6,658 nt of DNA from Rhodanobacteraceae bacterium (GTDB lineage Bacteria; Pseudomonadota; Gammaproteobacteria; Xanthomonadales; SZUA-5). The translations under genes were made by a program, and so were the position numbers. The stretch spans positions 1 to 6,658 of the forward strand of contig QIMA01000504.1 in assembly GCA_003233535.1 (NCBI GenBank), read 5' to 3'. Within the stretch, counting starts at the first letter, position 1, and each line of letters starts with the position of its first letter. Positions 1 through 5,911 of this stretch are shown piece by piece. Below the pieces are notes generated by a model. It saw only the letters and a program-made list of their open reading frames with translations, was not told the origin of the DNA and ran no database searches.

Positions 1-138
1 TGGGCGATCAAGGGCCTAGCGAGGGCGAGGGCCGTGGTAACCGCAACGACGGCCATGTTGGCCCCCCCAATCCGCGTATTCAGCGGCATGGGCCGGCCCG
101 GCCGCCGACAATGCGAGCAGCCGCTTAGGGTTGCACAT
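1..138 (-). CDS. Possible 5' end of an exported/membrane protein gene, reading frame split at a 7-base homopolymer (partial)
   Basis: Product unrecognised. Read leftward, an ATG at 138-136, overlapping the last codons of the upstream gene, opens a peptide beginning [20 protein letters not shown]. It looks like a short signal peptide with an A-H-A cleavage site. This frame stops at 18-16. A second frame (ATG at 89-87 or 56-54) stays open to the window edge and starts MAVVAVTTALALARPLIA, a hydrophobic stretch. The two frames meet at seven consecutive C (62-68). Removing one base there would join them into a signal peptide followed by ADWGANMAVVAVTTALALA. That would be a plausible exported or membrane protein, but this is inference. 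Alternatively the real gene simply starts at 56, with the G-rich run just upstream acting as a weak ribosome binding site. No Shine-Dalgarno sequence is evident for the ATG at 138. Too little is present to assign a family. Confidence 0.3.
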
Positions 139-1000
139 AGCTAACCACGACGGCGTCGAATTCTAAGTAAAACCACCAGCCGGACACACCACCGTTCATG
201 TCGCGATCGTCACCGGAAGCACAACTGCCGCTGCCGCCAGGCAGGAGCGAGGCCAAAATGATCGGCGGCTGTCCCGCCAGCGGATTGGGAATCATGATCT
301 GCTCGGCGGCGGTTTCGGAGATGAAACCCCGGAGCAGACCTTGATCAATGCTCGGCGACGCCCAGTGACCGCCCTGCTGGGCATCGCTCAGCGGCACCGT
401 GACGCCCTGGGCATCCAGATCTAGATCGCTGGCACGGGTTAGCCAGCAAGGACTGGCCATGCTCGGCAGCCCCGGCGTATAGCCGCTGGTGGTGCCGGCT
501 ATCGCTTCCAAACACGCGCCTGCAGCGCTGCTCAGATAGGTGCCGATAGTAGGGACTACACCGATCGCATCGGTGCAGCTAGTACCGGCTGCCGGCGCGG
601 TGCAGGCACCGGCTACCTGATCGAGCCGCTGCAGGCTGCCGTCGGTGCTGCTGGCCGGATGAAAGAGCAACAAACTGCTCGCATCCAGCAAACCATCGGC
701 CGGATTCTCATCGCCGTTGAGCGCGTCAGCCAGTTGCCCGTTGAAGGAAACACCGACTATAGGCAGCGGATTGTCGGTGAAATCCAGACAACCGAAAGGC
801 GCCGCCGGAAGAAACACGTGGGGATCGCGCAGCGCGAGGCTCTCAATGCGATAGGCGGTTGGCGGCGGATACTCAAACTGGTCTGCGCCCAGCCAGTCTG
901 CGACCACTTCCGCGCTGGCACCGGAACTTACGAAGATGAGTGCGCAGCCGCCCAGGCAACGGCGCACAACGGTCGAGATAGCCCTGCTTTGAATAATCAC
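125..1000 (-). CDS. Secreted cysteine-containing protein of unknown function
   Basis: Unrecognised protein of 291 residues with a GTG start at 1000-998. An in-frame TGA lies just upstream (1008-1006), so the frame cannot start earlier. The N-terminus is a signal peptide: basic residues R13-R14, a hydrophobic core around C15-V24, and a likely cleavage after A28-S29-A30. The predicted mature protein is about 260 residues, has no further membrane segment, and carries six cysteines (C71, C133, C142, C163, C185, C260), consistent with disulfides in the periplasm or outside. N95-G-D-E-N-P-A-D102-G-L-L-D106 is an acidic loop reminiscent of a calcium-binding DxDxDG loop, but this is only resemblance. 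The C-terminus (about G274-V286) is rich in aromatic and hydrophobic residues like a beta-strand. The spacing of the SD-like AAGG to the GTG is short, so a later GTG at V12 is possible and would keep the signal peptide. A plus-strand frame also runs through 659-1000, but it shows no protein character. Confidence 0.7.
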   Translation of the reverse strand: MIIQSRAISTVVRRCLGGCALIFVSSGASAEVVADWLGADQFEYPPPTAYRIESLALRDPHVFLPAAPFGCLDFTDNPLPIVGVSFNGQLADALNGDENPADGLLDASSLLLFHPASSTDGSLQRLDQVAGACTAPAAGTSCTDAIGVVPTIGTYLSSAAGACLEAIAGTTSGYTPGLPSMASPCWLTRASDLDLDAQGVTVPLSDAQQGGHWASPSIDQGLLRGFISETAAEQIMIPNPLAGQPPIILASLLPGGSGSCASGDDRDMNGGVSGWWFYLEFDAVVVSYVQP

Positions 1001-1141
1001 GGTCCTTTTGTTTCACTTCTGACTTGGCGCAAGAGCCGCCGTAGGTCCAAACTATGCCGTCCCTTACCGGTTTGCGTCTACGTGTCCAACGCTCCACGCC
1101 CCCCGCATCGCGTCGAATTCACCGCCCAGGGCGCTCGTGTA
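1001..1141. promoter_or_regulatory. Divergent intergenic region between the secreted-protein gene and ubiA
   Basis: This 141-bp gap must carry the promoters of the leftward secreted-protein gene and of ubiA, because the two genes diverge. I find no convincing sigma-70 -35/-10 pair. The best plus-strand fragment is AACTAT (1050-1055) behind TTGGCG (1024-1029), but the spacing of about 20 bp is too long. No strong inverted repeat or riboswitch-like structure is evident. Confidence 0.35.
1128..1131 (+). promoter_or_regulatory. Ribosome binding site supporting the ubiA GTG start
   Basis: AGGG lies 10 bases before the GTG at 1142. It is modest, but it is the only purine-rich site at a workable distance from any in-frame start near the conserved beginning of UbiA. 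The other in-frame candidate, a GTG at 1082, has no such site. Confidence 0.4.
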
Positions 1142-2026
1142 GTGAGCGGACAGCAGCCTGCGTTCAAGCCCTCGAAGTTCAACGCTTGGTGGCGCCTAGT
1201 GCGAGCCGACAAGCCGATTGGCATCCTGCTGCTGCTGTGGCCTACGCTGTGGGCATTGTGGTTAGCCGCCGACGGCTTGCCACCCTGGGGCACGCTGGCG
1301 ATCTTCGTCGCCGGGGTCGTGCTTACTCGATCGGCAGGCTGCGTGATCAACGACTACGCCGACCGGTGGCTCGATCACAAGGTCGCCCGCACCAGCAAGC
1401 GTCCGCTGGCCACCGGCGAGCTTTCCGGCACGCAAGCCCTGCTCGGCTTTGCGCTGATGATGTTGATCGCCTTTGGCCTCGTGATGTTAACCAACAAGCT
1501 GACCATGTATCTCAGCCTGGGCGCGCTGGCTCTGGCCATCTTCTACCCCTACAGCAAGCGGATCTTGTGGTTCCCCCAGGTAGTTTTGGGCGCGGCCTTC
1601 TCGATGGCCATCCCGATGGCCTTTGCCGCGGTTCAAGGCGAGGTCCCGCAGTTGGCCTGGCTGCTGTTTAGCGCCAACATCTTATGGACCACGGCCTATG
1701 ACACGCTCTACGCCATGGTTGATCGCGACGACGACATCAAGGCAGGGGCGCGCTCAACCGCGATTTTATTCGGCGACTTGGACCGTATCGCCATCGGCAT
1801 CCTGCAGGGCACCTTCCTGCTGGCAATGCTCTTGGTCGGCCAACGCGCCGAATTGAGCACTATCTACAACGCGGCGTTAATGCTCGCACTGGCTCTGATC
1901 GCCTATCAGCTGTGGCTGGCTAGAAAACAAGAGCGCGAACCCTGTTTCGAAGCCTTTCTCAACAATAACTGGGTCGGTTTTGTATTGTTCGCGGGGATTG
2001 CCGGTAGTTCGCTGTTTGGGGATTGA
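1142..2026 (+). CDS. ubiA: 4-hydroxybenzoate octaprenyltransferase UbiA
   Basis: Integral inner-membrane prenyltransferase that attaches the polyprenyl chain to 4-hydroxybenzoate, the first membrane step of ubiquinone synthesis. The visible start of homology is [20 protein letters not shown] (residues 18-37), a UbiA signature. The first aspartate-rich motif is N70-D-Y-A-D-R-W-L-D78 and the second is Y186[12 protein letters not shown]198; both bind Mg2+-diphosphate. Conserved YPYSKR lies at 135-140. Several hydrophobic segments alternate with short loops, as expected for about nine helices. With the GTG at 1142 the protein has 294 residues, close to the roughly 290 of E. coli UbiA. The frame is open back to 659, but that stretch lies antisense to the signal-peptide gene and has no family character. 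An alternative GTG at 1082 would add 20 residues. No ubiC neighbour is present. The gene converges on comF. Confidence 0.95.
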   Translation: MSGQQPAFKPSKFNAWWRLVRADKPIGILLLLWPTLWALWLAADGLPPWGTLAIFVAGVVLTRSAGCVINDYADRWLDHKVARTSKRPLATGELSGTQALLGFALMMLIAFGLVMLTNKLTMYLSLGALALAIFYPYSKRILWFPQVVLGAAFSMAIPMAFAAVQGEVPQLAWLLFSANILWTTAYDTLYAMVDRDDDIKAGARSTAILFGDLDRIAIGILQGTFLLAMLLVGQRAELSTIYNAALMLALALIAYQLWLARKQEREPCFEAFLNNNWVGFVLFAGIAGSSLFGD

Positions 2027-2027
2027 T

Positions 2028-2171
2028 TTAGGGCTGAGGGCTGAGGAAGAGCAAGGCAAAAGCCAAAGCTGGGCGAGACGGGCAGTTTTGAGGAAGTCGC
2101 GACGTGCGGGGCGCCCTTTCGCTGCCGCCATAGGTCGCTTGGCGAGGCTTTTCCTCAGCTCTCAGGCCTAA
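2028..2171. repeat. Long imperfect inverted repeat filling the ubiA/comF convergent gap
   Basis: The left arm at 2028-2052 and the right arm at 2147-2171 are reverse complements at 22 of 25 positions, separated by 94 bases. The left arm contains a tandem unit, GGGCTGAG at 2031-2038 and again at 2039-2046. The interior has more pairing potential: GCCAAAGC at 2062-2069 faces GCTTGGC at 2137-2143 with a bulge. The whole 144-bp stretch could therefore fold as one long hairpin. It starts two bases after the ubiA stop and ends 21 bases from the comF stop. Its size and position fit a REP/BIME- or MITE-like non-coding repeat that may act as a two-way transcription barrier; that role is inference. No coding potential is apparent. 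Confidence 0.6.
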
Positions 2172-2179
2172 GAAAAGCC
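2146..2179 (-). terminator. Hairpin downstream of comF, possible bidirectional terminator
   Basis: GGCTTTTC (2146-2153) and GAAAAGCC (2172-2179) form a perfect 8-bp stem around an 18-base loop, beginning 13 bases after the comF stop codon. No U-run follows on either strand, so it is not a textbook intrinsic terminator. The stem overlaps the right arm of the larger inverted repeat, so the two folds compete. Confidence 0.35.
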
Positions 2180-2192
2180 AGGGCTAAAGAGC

Positions 2193-2918
2193 TCAAACCC
2201 TTGCCAGCGACCACGCCTGAACCTCCACAGCGCCCGCCCGCTTCAGCGCCTTGGCGCAGGCCTGCATGGTCGCGCCGGTGGTCATGACGTCGTCGATGAC
2301 GGCGACGCGCTTGCCGCGAACGGCTGAGTCGGCGACAAAGGCTCCGGCCAAGTTGCGCTTGCGGGCCTTAGCGCTCAGGCCGCTTTGCGGGTCGGTGGCC
2401 CGTGTCCGCTGCAGCCAGCCGACATGCATGGGCTTAGCGAGCGACTTCGCTAGCGGTCGAGCCAGTTCCAGGGCCTGATTGTAGCCACGCTCGATCAACC
2501 GATCGCGAGCTAGCGGCACCGGTATCAGTGCATCCAGTTCAAACTGCGGCCGCAGTGGCAATTGCTCGCGCCACAGTTCGCCCAGGACCCGCGCCGCTGC
2601 CAGATCCGCACCGAACTTAAGCTTGAGCACGACTAGATCCAGCGGCGACGCATAGCACCAAGGCGACCAAGCGCGATCGAAGCTGGGCGCGTGGCGTAGG
2701 CAGCGTCCACAGGCAACCGCAGGCTCAGCCAACGGCAACGCGCAGCGCAGGCAGCGGATGCGATTGGGCAGCAAATTCGCACGGCAACCGGCACAAAGAT
2801 CATCGCTGCCAGCGGCTGCAGCGCAAGCCACACAGCGCCCTGGCCACAGCCCTTGCAGCCAATCTGCGATGCGCGCCGTTTTGCCTGAGTTTCGCGTTTT
2901 CTCGGTCAGATCATCCAT
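2193..2918 (-). CDS. comF: ComF family protein (double zinc-finger phosphoribosyltransferase-like protein)
   Basis: Cytoplasmic ComF/GntX-family protein of 241 residues, the usual length. ComF is needed for natural transformation in competent bacteria, and close relatives (GntX) occur in non-competent ones. The N-terminus has two zinc-ribbon-like cysteine quartets, C29-C32-C42-C45 and C56-C59-C70-C73. The C-terminal half is a type I phosphoribosyltransferase fold: the family signature R144[10 protein letters not shown]154, then Q178-[13 protein letters not shown] (186-194), and the PRPP-binding loop V205[12 protein letters not shown]217. All signature residues look intact. The ATG at 2918 is the only good start, but it has no clear Shine-Dalgarno sequence. 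The gene diverges from bioB across 47 bp, a linkage I recall from Pseudomonas and Xanthomonas relatives. Any role in DNA uptake here is inferred from the family alone. Confidence 0.92.
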   Translation of the reverse strand: MDDLTEKTRNSGKTARIADWLQGLWPGRCVACAAAAGSDDLCAGCRANLLPNRIRCLRCALPLAEPAVACGRCLRHAPSFDRAWSPWCYASPLDLVVLKLKFGADLAAARVLGELWREQLPLRPQFELDALIPVPLARDRLIERGYNQALELARPLAKSLAKPMHVGWLQRTRATDPQSGLSAKARKRNLAGAFVADSAVRGKRVAVIDDVMTTGATMQACAKALKRAGAVEVQAWSLARV

Positions 2919-2931
2919 CCCGGTTTACAAT
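2903..2931 (+). promoter_or_regulatory. Candidate sigma-70 promoter of the bio operon
   Basis: The -10 hexamer TACAAT (2926-2931) matches five of six consensus bases. The best -35 at 17-bp spacing is CGGTCA (2903-2908), a poor three of six that lies inside the first codons of comF. Transcription would begin near 2938, giving a leader of about 28 bases before the bioB ATG at 2966. A weak -35 suits a promoter under strong repressor or activator control. Confidence 0.5.
2922..2930 (+). promoter_or_regulatory. Half-site of a BirA-type biotin operator
   Basis: GGTTTACAA is identical to the right half of the proteobacterial BirA operator, TTGTAAACC-N14/15-GGTTTACAA as I recall it. It overlaps the -10 hexamer of the bio promoter, where a biotin repressor would be expected to bind. 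The left half is poorly kept: TTCTCGGTC at 2899-2907 (N14 spacing) matches only four of nine bases. It may be a weak operator, or a chance match caused partly by the -10 sequence. Confidence 0.4.
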
Positions 2932-2953
2932 CGCCGCCCTCGTAATGTTCTGT

Positions 2954-2957
2954 GGAG
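2954..2957 (+). promoter_or_regulatory. Ribosome binding site deciding the bioB start
   Basis: GGAG sits 8 bases before the ATG at 2966, an ideal distance. The in-frame ATG at 2945 lies upstream of this site, lacks its own SD and would be only about 7 bases from the predicted transcript start, so 2966 is the better start. Confidence 0.75.
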
Positions 2958-2965
2958 TCTCACCC

Positions 2966-3937
2966 ATGGCCGATGGCCACGCTAGCGCCGTCTGGACGGT
3001 AGAGCTAGCTTTAGAGTTGTATCAGCTGCCGCTGATGGATTTGCTGTATCGCGCCGCCGGCGTGCATCGCCAGAACTTCAATCCTAATCAGGTCCAAATC
3101 AGCACCCTGTGCTCGATTAAGACAGGCGCCTGTCCCGAAGACTGCGCCTATTGCCCGCAAAGTGCGCGCTACAAAACTGGGCTCAAGGCCGAGAAGCTGA
3201 TGCCCTTGGACGTCGTACTGGAACGTGCGGCCGGAGCCAAAGAGCAGGGCGCAACGCGCTTTTGCATGGGCGCAGCCTGGCGCAGTCCGAAGGAGAAAGA
3301 CCTAGCACAGGTCGAGGCCATGGTCCGTGGGGTCAAGGCCATGGGTCTGGAAACCTGCTGCACGCTGGGCATGCTCGAGCCGGCCCAGGCCGAGCGTCTG
3401 AAAGCGGCTGGCTTGGACTATTACAACCACAATTTGGACACCAGCCCCGAGTACTACGGCGAAATCATCGGCACGCGCGTCTATCAAGATCGTTTAGACA
3501 CGCTCAGTGCCGTGCGTGATGCAGGCATGAAAGTGTGCTGCGGCGGGATCGTCGGCATGAACGAGCAGCGCCGTGATCGCGCCGGTTTGCTGGTAGCACT
3601 GGCTAATCTGCCTGAGCCGCCGCAAAGCGTGCCAATCAATCAGCTGGTGCGCGTACCTGGAACGCCGTTAGGCGATGCCGAAGCGCTGGATCCGCTGGAG
3701 TTCGTGCGCACCGTCGCGGTGGCGCGAATGCTGATGCCTAAAGCCATGGTCCGGCTCTCGGCCGGGCGCGAAGAAATGAGCGATGAGCTGCAGGCGCTGT
3801 GTTTTATGGCCGGCGCAAACTCGATCTTCTACGGCGAGAAGCTGCTGACCACGGCGAACCCCGAAGCCGAGCGCGACCGCGCTTTGTTTGCACGCTTGGG
3901 GCTGGAGCAAATGCCGCTGGATGCCGCCACCCGATGA
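2966..3937 (+). CDS. bioB: Biotin synthase BioB
   Basis: Radical SAM enzyme that inserts sulfur between C6 and C9 of dethiobiotin, the last step of biotin synthesis. With the ATG at 2966 the protein has 323 residues. The SAM-binding [4Fe-4S] motif is C56-P-E-D-C60-A-Y-C63. The ligands of the sulfur-donating [2Fe-2S] cluster are all present: C100 in [10 protein letters not shown]131 in ETCCTLG, C191 in [12 protein letters not shown], and R263 in VRLSAGR, each offset by +3 from E. coli C97, C128, C188 and R260. [13 protein letters not shown] (152-164) and [13 protein letters not shown] (223-235) are further family blocks. Extra cysteines C132 and C192 follow two cluster ligands. The gene is first in the bio operon, preceded by a strong RBS and a likely BirA-controlled promoter. 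Its stop overlaps the bioF start as ATGA. Confidence 0.98.
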   Translation: MADGHASAVWTVELALELYQLPLMDLLYRAAGVHRQNFNPNQVQISTLCSIKTGACPEDCAYCPQSARYKTGLKAEKLMPLDVVLERAAGAKEQGATRFCMGAAWRSPKEKDLAQVEAMVRGVKAMGLETCCTLGMLEPAQAERLKAAGLDYYNHNLDTSPEYYGEIIGTRVYQDRLDTLSAVRDAGMKVCCGGIVGMNEQRRDRAGLLVALANLPEPPQSVPINQLVRVPGTPLGDAEALDPLEFVRTVAVARMLMPKAMVRLSAGREEMSDELQALCFMAGANSIFYGEKLLTTANPEAERDRALFARLGLEQMPLDAATR

Positions 3938-5157
3938 GCGCTGGCGCAGCGCGCCGACCGCCGTTTGCGCTAGCGCTACAGTCACAGATCGAGCGCCGCC
4001 TAGCCACGCATCAACAGCGCCAGCCACTGGCGCAGCGTTGGCTGGACGATGGCCGTATCGAAAGCGAAGCCGGCCCGGTTTACGACTTCTGCAGCAACGA
4101 CTACTTGGGTCTGGCACGGGATCCGCAGCAGGCCCAGGCGCTGGCGTCGGCGGCTCAGCAATACGGCAGCGGAGCCGGATCAGCGCACGCGGTGTGCGGG
4201 CACCATTTGCAGCATCAGCGCCTGGAAGCGGATTTGGCCGATTGGCTGGGTCGGCCTAGAGCCGTGCTCTTTTCCAGCGGCTGGTCCGCTGCACTGGGCA
4301 CGCTGGACGCACTGCTCGGACGCCACGATCTGTGCGCGCAGGACCGGCTCAATCACGCCTGTTTGCTAGACGGAGCCAAGCTTGCTGGCAGCACGCTGAA
4401 ACGTTATCCGCATGCCGATGCCGCAGCGGCACGGGCGATCTTGCAAGAGCACCGCGGCCGTCGAGCCATGCTGGTCAGCGACGGCGTATTCAGCATGGAT
4501 GGCGACAGCGCCCCGCTGGCCGAACTGGCCGCCGTCAGTGCAGATGAACAGGCCTGGCTAATGGTCGATGAAGCACACGCGCTTGGGGTGATCGGCGAGC
4601 AGGGAGCAGGCAGCGCCAACGCGGCCGGTCTGCGCGCCGAGCTAGTACCCGTGTTAATGGGCACGTTCGGCAAGGCTTTGGGTGGATTCGGGGCATTCGT
4701 GGCCGGCAGCGAGTTGCTCATCGACACATTGATCAATCAGGCGCGCCCACATCTATTCACTACGGCGTTGCCGCCGGCTTGGGCTAGCTGCATGCGCGCG
4801 GCAGTGGAACGCGTGCGTTTCAGCGAAGCCCTGCGCGACGCCTTGACCCATCGAATCGAACGCTTCAGATCGCGCAGCGCCGGCTTAGGTCTGCCGCTGA
4901 TGGACTCGGCAAGCGCGATCCAACCGCTGATCCTCGGCGCGCAGACGCGCGCACTGCGCTGGGAAAAGGCGCTGCTGGAGGACGGATTTGCGGTTAAAGC
5001 GATCCGCCCACCGACCGTGCCTGAAGGCAGCTCGCGCCTGCGCATCACGCTCAACGTGCGGCAGCCGATGAGCGCTATCCAAAGACTGCTGGAAACATTG
5101 GCGCGGCTGCTGGATGACGATCCCGACGCTATGGCGGAGCGCCAAAATGCATCTTGA
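3934..5157 (+). CDS. bioF: 8-amino-7-oxononanoate (KAPA) synthase BioF
   Basis: PLP-dependent alpha-oxoamine synthase of the cytoplasm that condenses L-alanine with pimeloyl-ACP, releasing CO2, to give KAPA. The protein has 407 residues, slightly longer than the 384 of E. coli. [10 protein letters not shown] (52-61) is the usual N-terminal block. H141 in [12 protein letters not shown] is the expected PLP-stacking histidine. [14 protein letters not shown] (182-195) is conserved, D212-E-A-H215 supplies the aspartate and histidine that hold the cofactor, and K247 in GTFGKALGG forms the Schiff base. The frame is open upstream to an ATG at 3799, but that would overlap bioB by 139 bases. The ATG at 3934, overlapping the bioB TGA by four bases, gives a normal N-terminus. 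It has only a weak SD, so translation is probably coupled to bioB. The 3' end overlaps bioH by 11 bases. Confidence 0.97.
   Translation: MSAGAARRPPFALALQSQIERRLATHQQRQPLAQRWLDDGRIESEAGPVYDFCSNDYLGLARDPQQAQALASAAQQYGSGAGSAHAVCGHHLQHQRLEADLADWLGRPRAVLFSSGWSAALGTLDALLGRHDLCAQDRLNHACLLDGAKLAGSTLKRYPHADAAAARAILQEHRGRRAMLVSDGVFSMDGDSAPLAELAAVSADEQAWLMVDEAHALGVIGEQGAGSANAAGLRAELVPVLMGTFGKALGGFGAFVAGSELLIDTLINQARPHLFTTALPPAWASCMRAAVERVRFSEALRDALTHRIERFRSRSAGLGLPLMDSASAIQPLILGAQTRALRWEKALLEDGFAVKAIRPPTVPEGSSRLRITLNVRQPMSAIQRLLETLARLLDDDPDAMAERQNAS
5136..5139 (+). promoter_or_regulatory. Ribosome binding site deciding the bioH start
   Basis: GGAG inside the end of bioF lies 7 bases before the ATG at 5147. 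This favours 5147 over the in-frame ATG at 5114, and gives a product of normal BioH length. Confidence 0.7.
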
Positions 5158-5911
5158 GTCGTTTGGCCAAGGGCCCGACCTGGTCTTACTGCACGGCTGG
5201 GCGATGCACGGTGGCGTGTTTGAGCCGCTGGTGGCGCGACTACAGCAGCGCTATCGATTGCACTGCATCGATCTGCCGGGCCACGGCCGCTCCGTGGCGG
5301 CGCAGCAGTTTGCTCTGGATCCGATCGCCGACGAGCTCGCGGCCCGCTGGCCGCGTGCGATCTGGCTAGGCTGGTCGCTAGGCGGTCTGGTCGCGCTGCG
5401 CCTAGCGCTGCGCCATCCGCTAGCCGCTCGCGCGCTGGTTTTAGTCGCCGCCTCGCCGCGCTTCACGCTGGCCGAGGACTGGCCCTGCGCGGTCGCACCG
5501 GAAGTGTTTGAACAGTTCGCCAGCGCCCTAGCGACTGATTTGCCGCGCACACTGGAGCGTTTTTTGGCACTGGGAACCCTCGGCACCGAACACGCGCAAC
5601 AGGAGCGGCACTGGCTGCGCAGTCTGATTCAGGCCGTGCCGCGGCCCAGCGCCACCCTGCTAACGCAGGGTCTGGGCATCCTCCACGATTGCGATCTGCG
5701 CGACGACCTAGCCGAGCTCAGCTGTCCGAGCCTATGGATCGGCGGAAAACGCGACCGACTGGTACCGCCTGCCGCCTTAGAGCGGGCTGCTGCGATGACC
5801 CCGAACGGGCGCTCGGAGGTGCTGGGACAGGCCGCGCATGCGCCGTTTATCGGTCAACCTGAGGCCTTCGTTCAGGCGTTGGAGCCATTCCTAGAGCAGG
5901 CACCAGGATGA
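5147..5911 (+). CDS. bioH: Pimeloyl-ACP methyl ester carboxylesterase BioH
   Basis: Alpha/beta-hydrolase that removes the methyl ester from pimeloyl-ACP methyl ester, ending chain elongation so BioF can use the product. The protein has 254 residues, against 256 in E. coli. LLHGWAMHGGVFEPL (14-28) is the oxyanion-hole strand, CIDLPGHGRS (40-49) is the conserved loop, and GWSLGG (75-80) holds the nucleophile S77. D203 in GGKRDRLVP and H231 in GQAAHAPF complete the catalytic triad. FLALGTLGTEHA (139-150) closely resembles the E. coli lid region, which separates BioH from general hydrolases. The start overlaps bioF by 11 bases with its own RBS. The end overlaps bioC as ATGA, so the esterase and its partner methyltransferase are directly coupled. 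Confidence 0.96.
   Translation: MHLESFGQGPDLVLLHGWAMHGGVFEPLVARLQQRYRLHCIDLPGHGRSVAAQQFALDPIADELAARWPRAIWLGWSLGGLVALRLALRHPLAARALVLVAASPRFTLAEDWPCAVAPEVFEQFASALATDLPRTLERFLALGTLGTEHAQQERHWLRSLIQAVPRPSATLLTQGLGILHDCDLRDDLAELSCPSLWIGGKRDRLVPPAALERAAAMTPNGRSEVLGQAAHAPFIGQPEAFVQALEPFLEQAPG

Noticed and set aside
659..1141. Open plus-strand frame continuous with ubiA, giving a 455-residue product
   Set aside because: The extra 161 residues are basic and low in family character, lie antisense to a gene with a clear signal peptide, and would make UbiA far longer than its family. A GTG with a usable RBS at 1142 gives normal length.
2945..2965. Earlier ATG for bioB at 2945
   Set aside because: It has no ribosome binding site and is too close to the predicted transcript start. 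GGAG at 2954-2957 points to the ATG at 2966.
3799..3933. Upstream extension of bioF to an ATG at 3799
   Set aside because: It lies wholly inside the conserved end of bioB and would add 45 arginine-rich residues. The ATGA overlap at 3934 gives the expected BioF N-terminus.
3668..4117. Minus-strand open frame of about 149 residues across bioB/bioF, and similar shadows in all bio genes
   Set aside because: These are side effects of high GC content opposite well-identified genes. They show no domain character or RBS.
5114..5146. Earlier ATG for bioH at 5114
   Set aside because: GGAG at 5136-5139 is ideally spaced for 5147, and that start gives 254 residues, matching the family.
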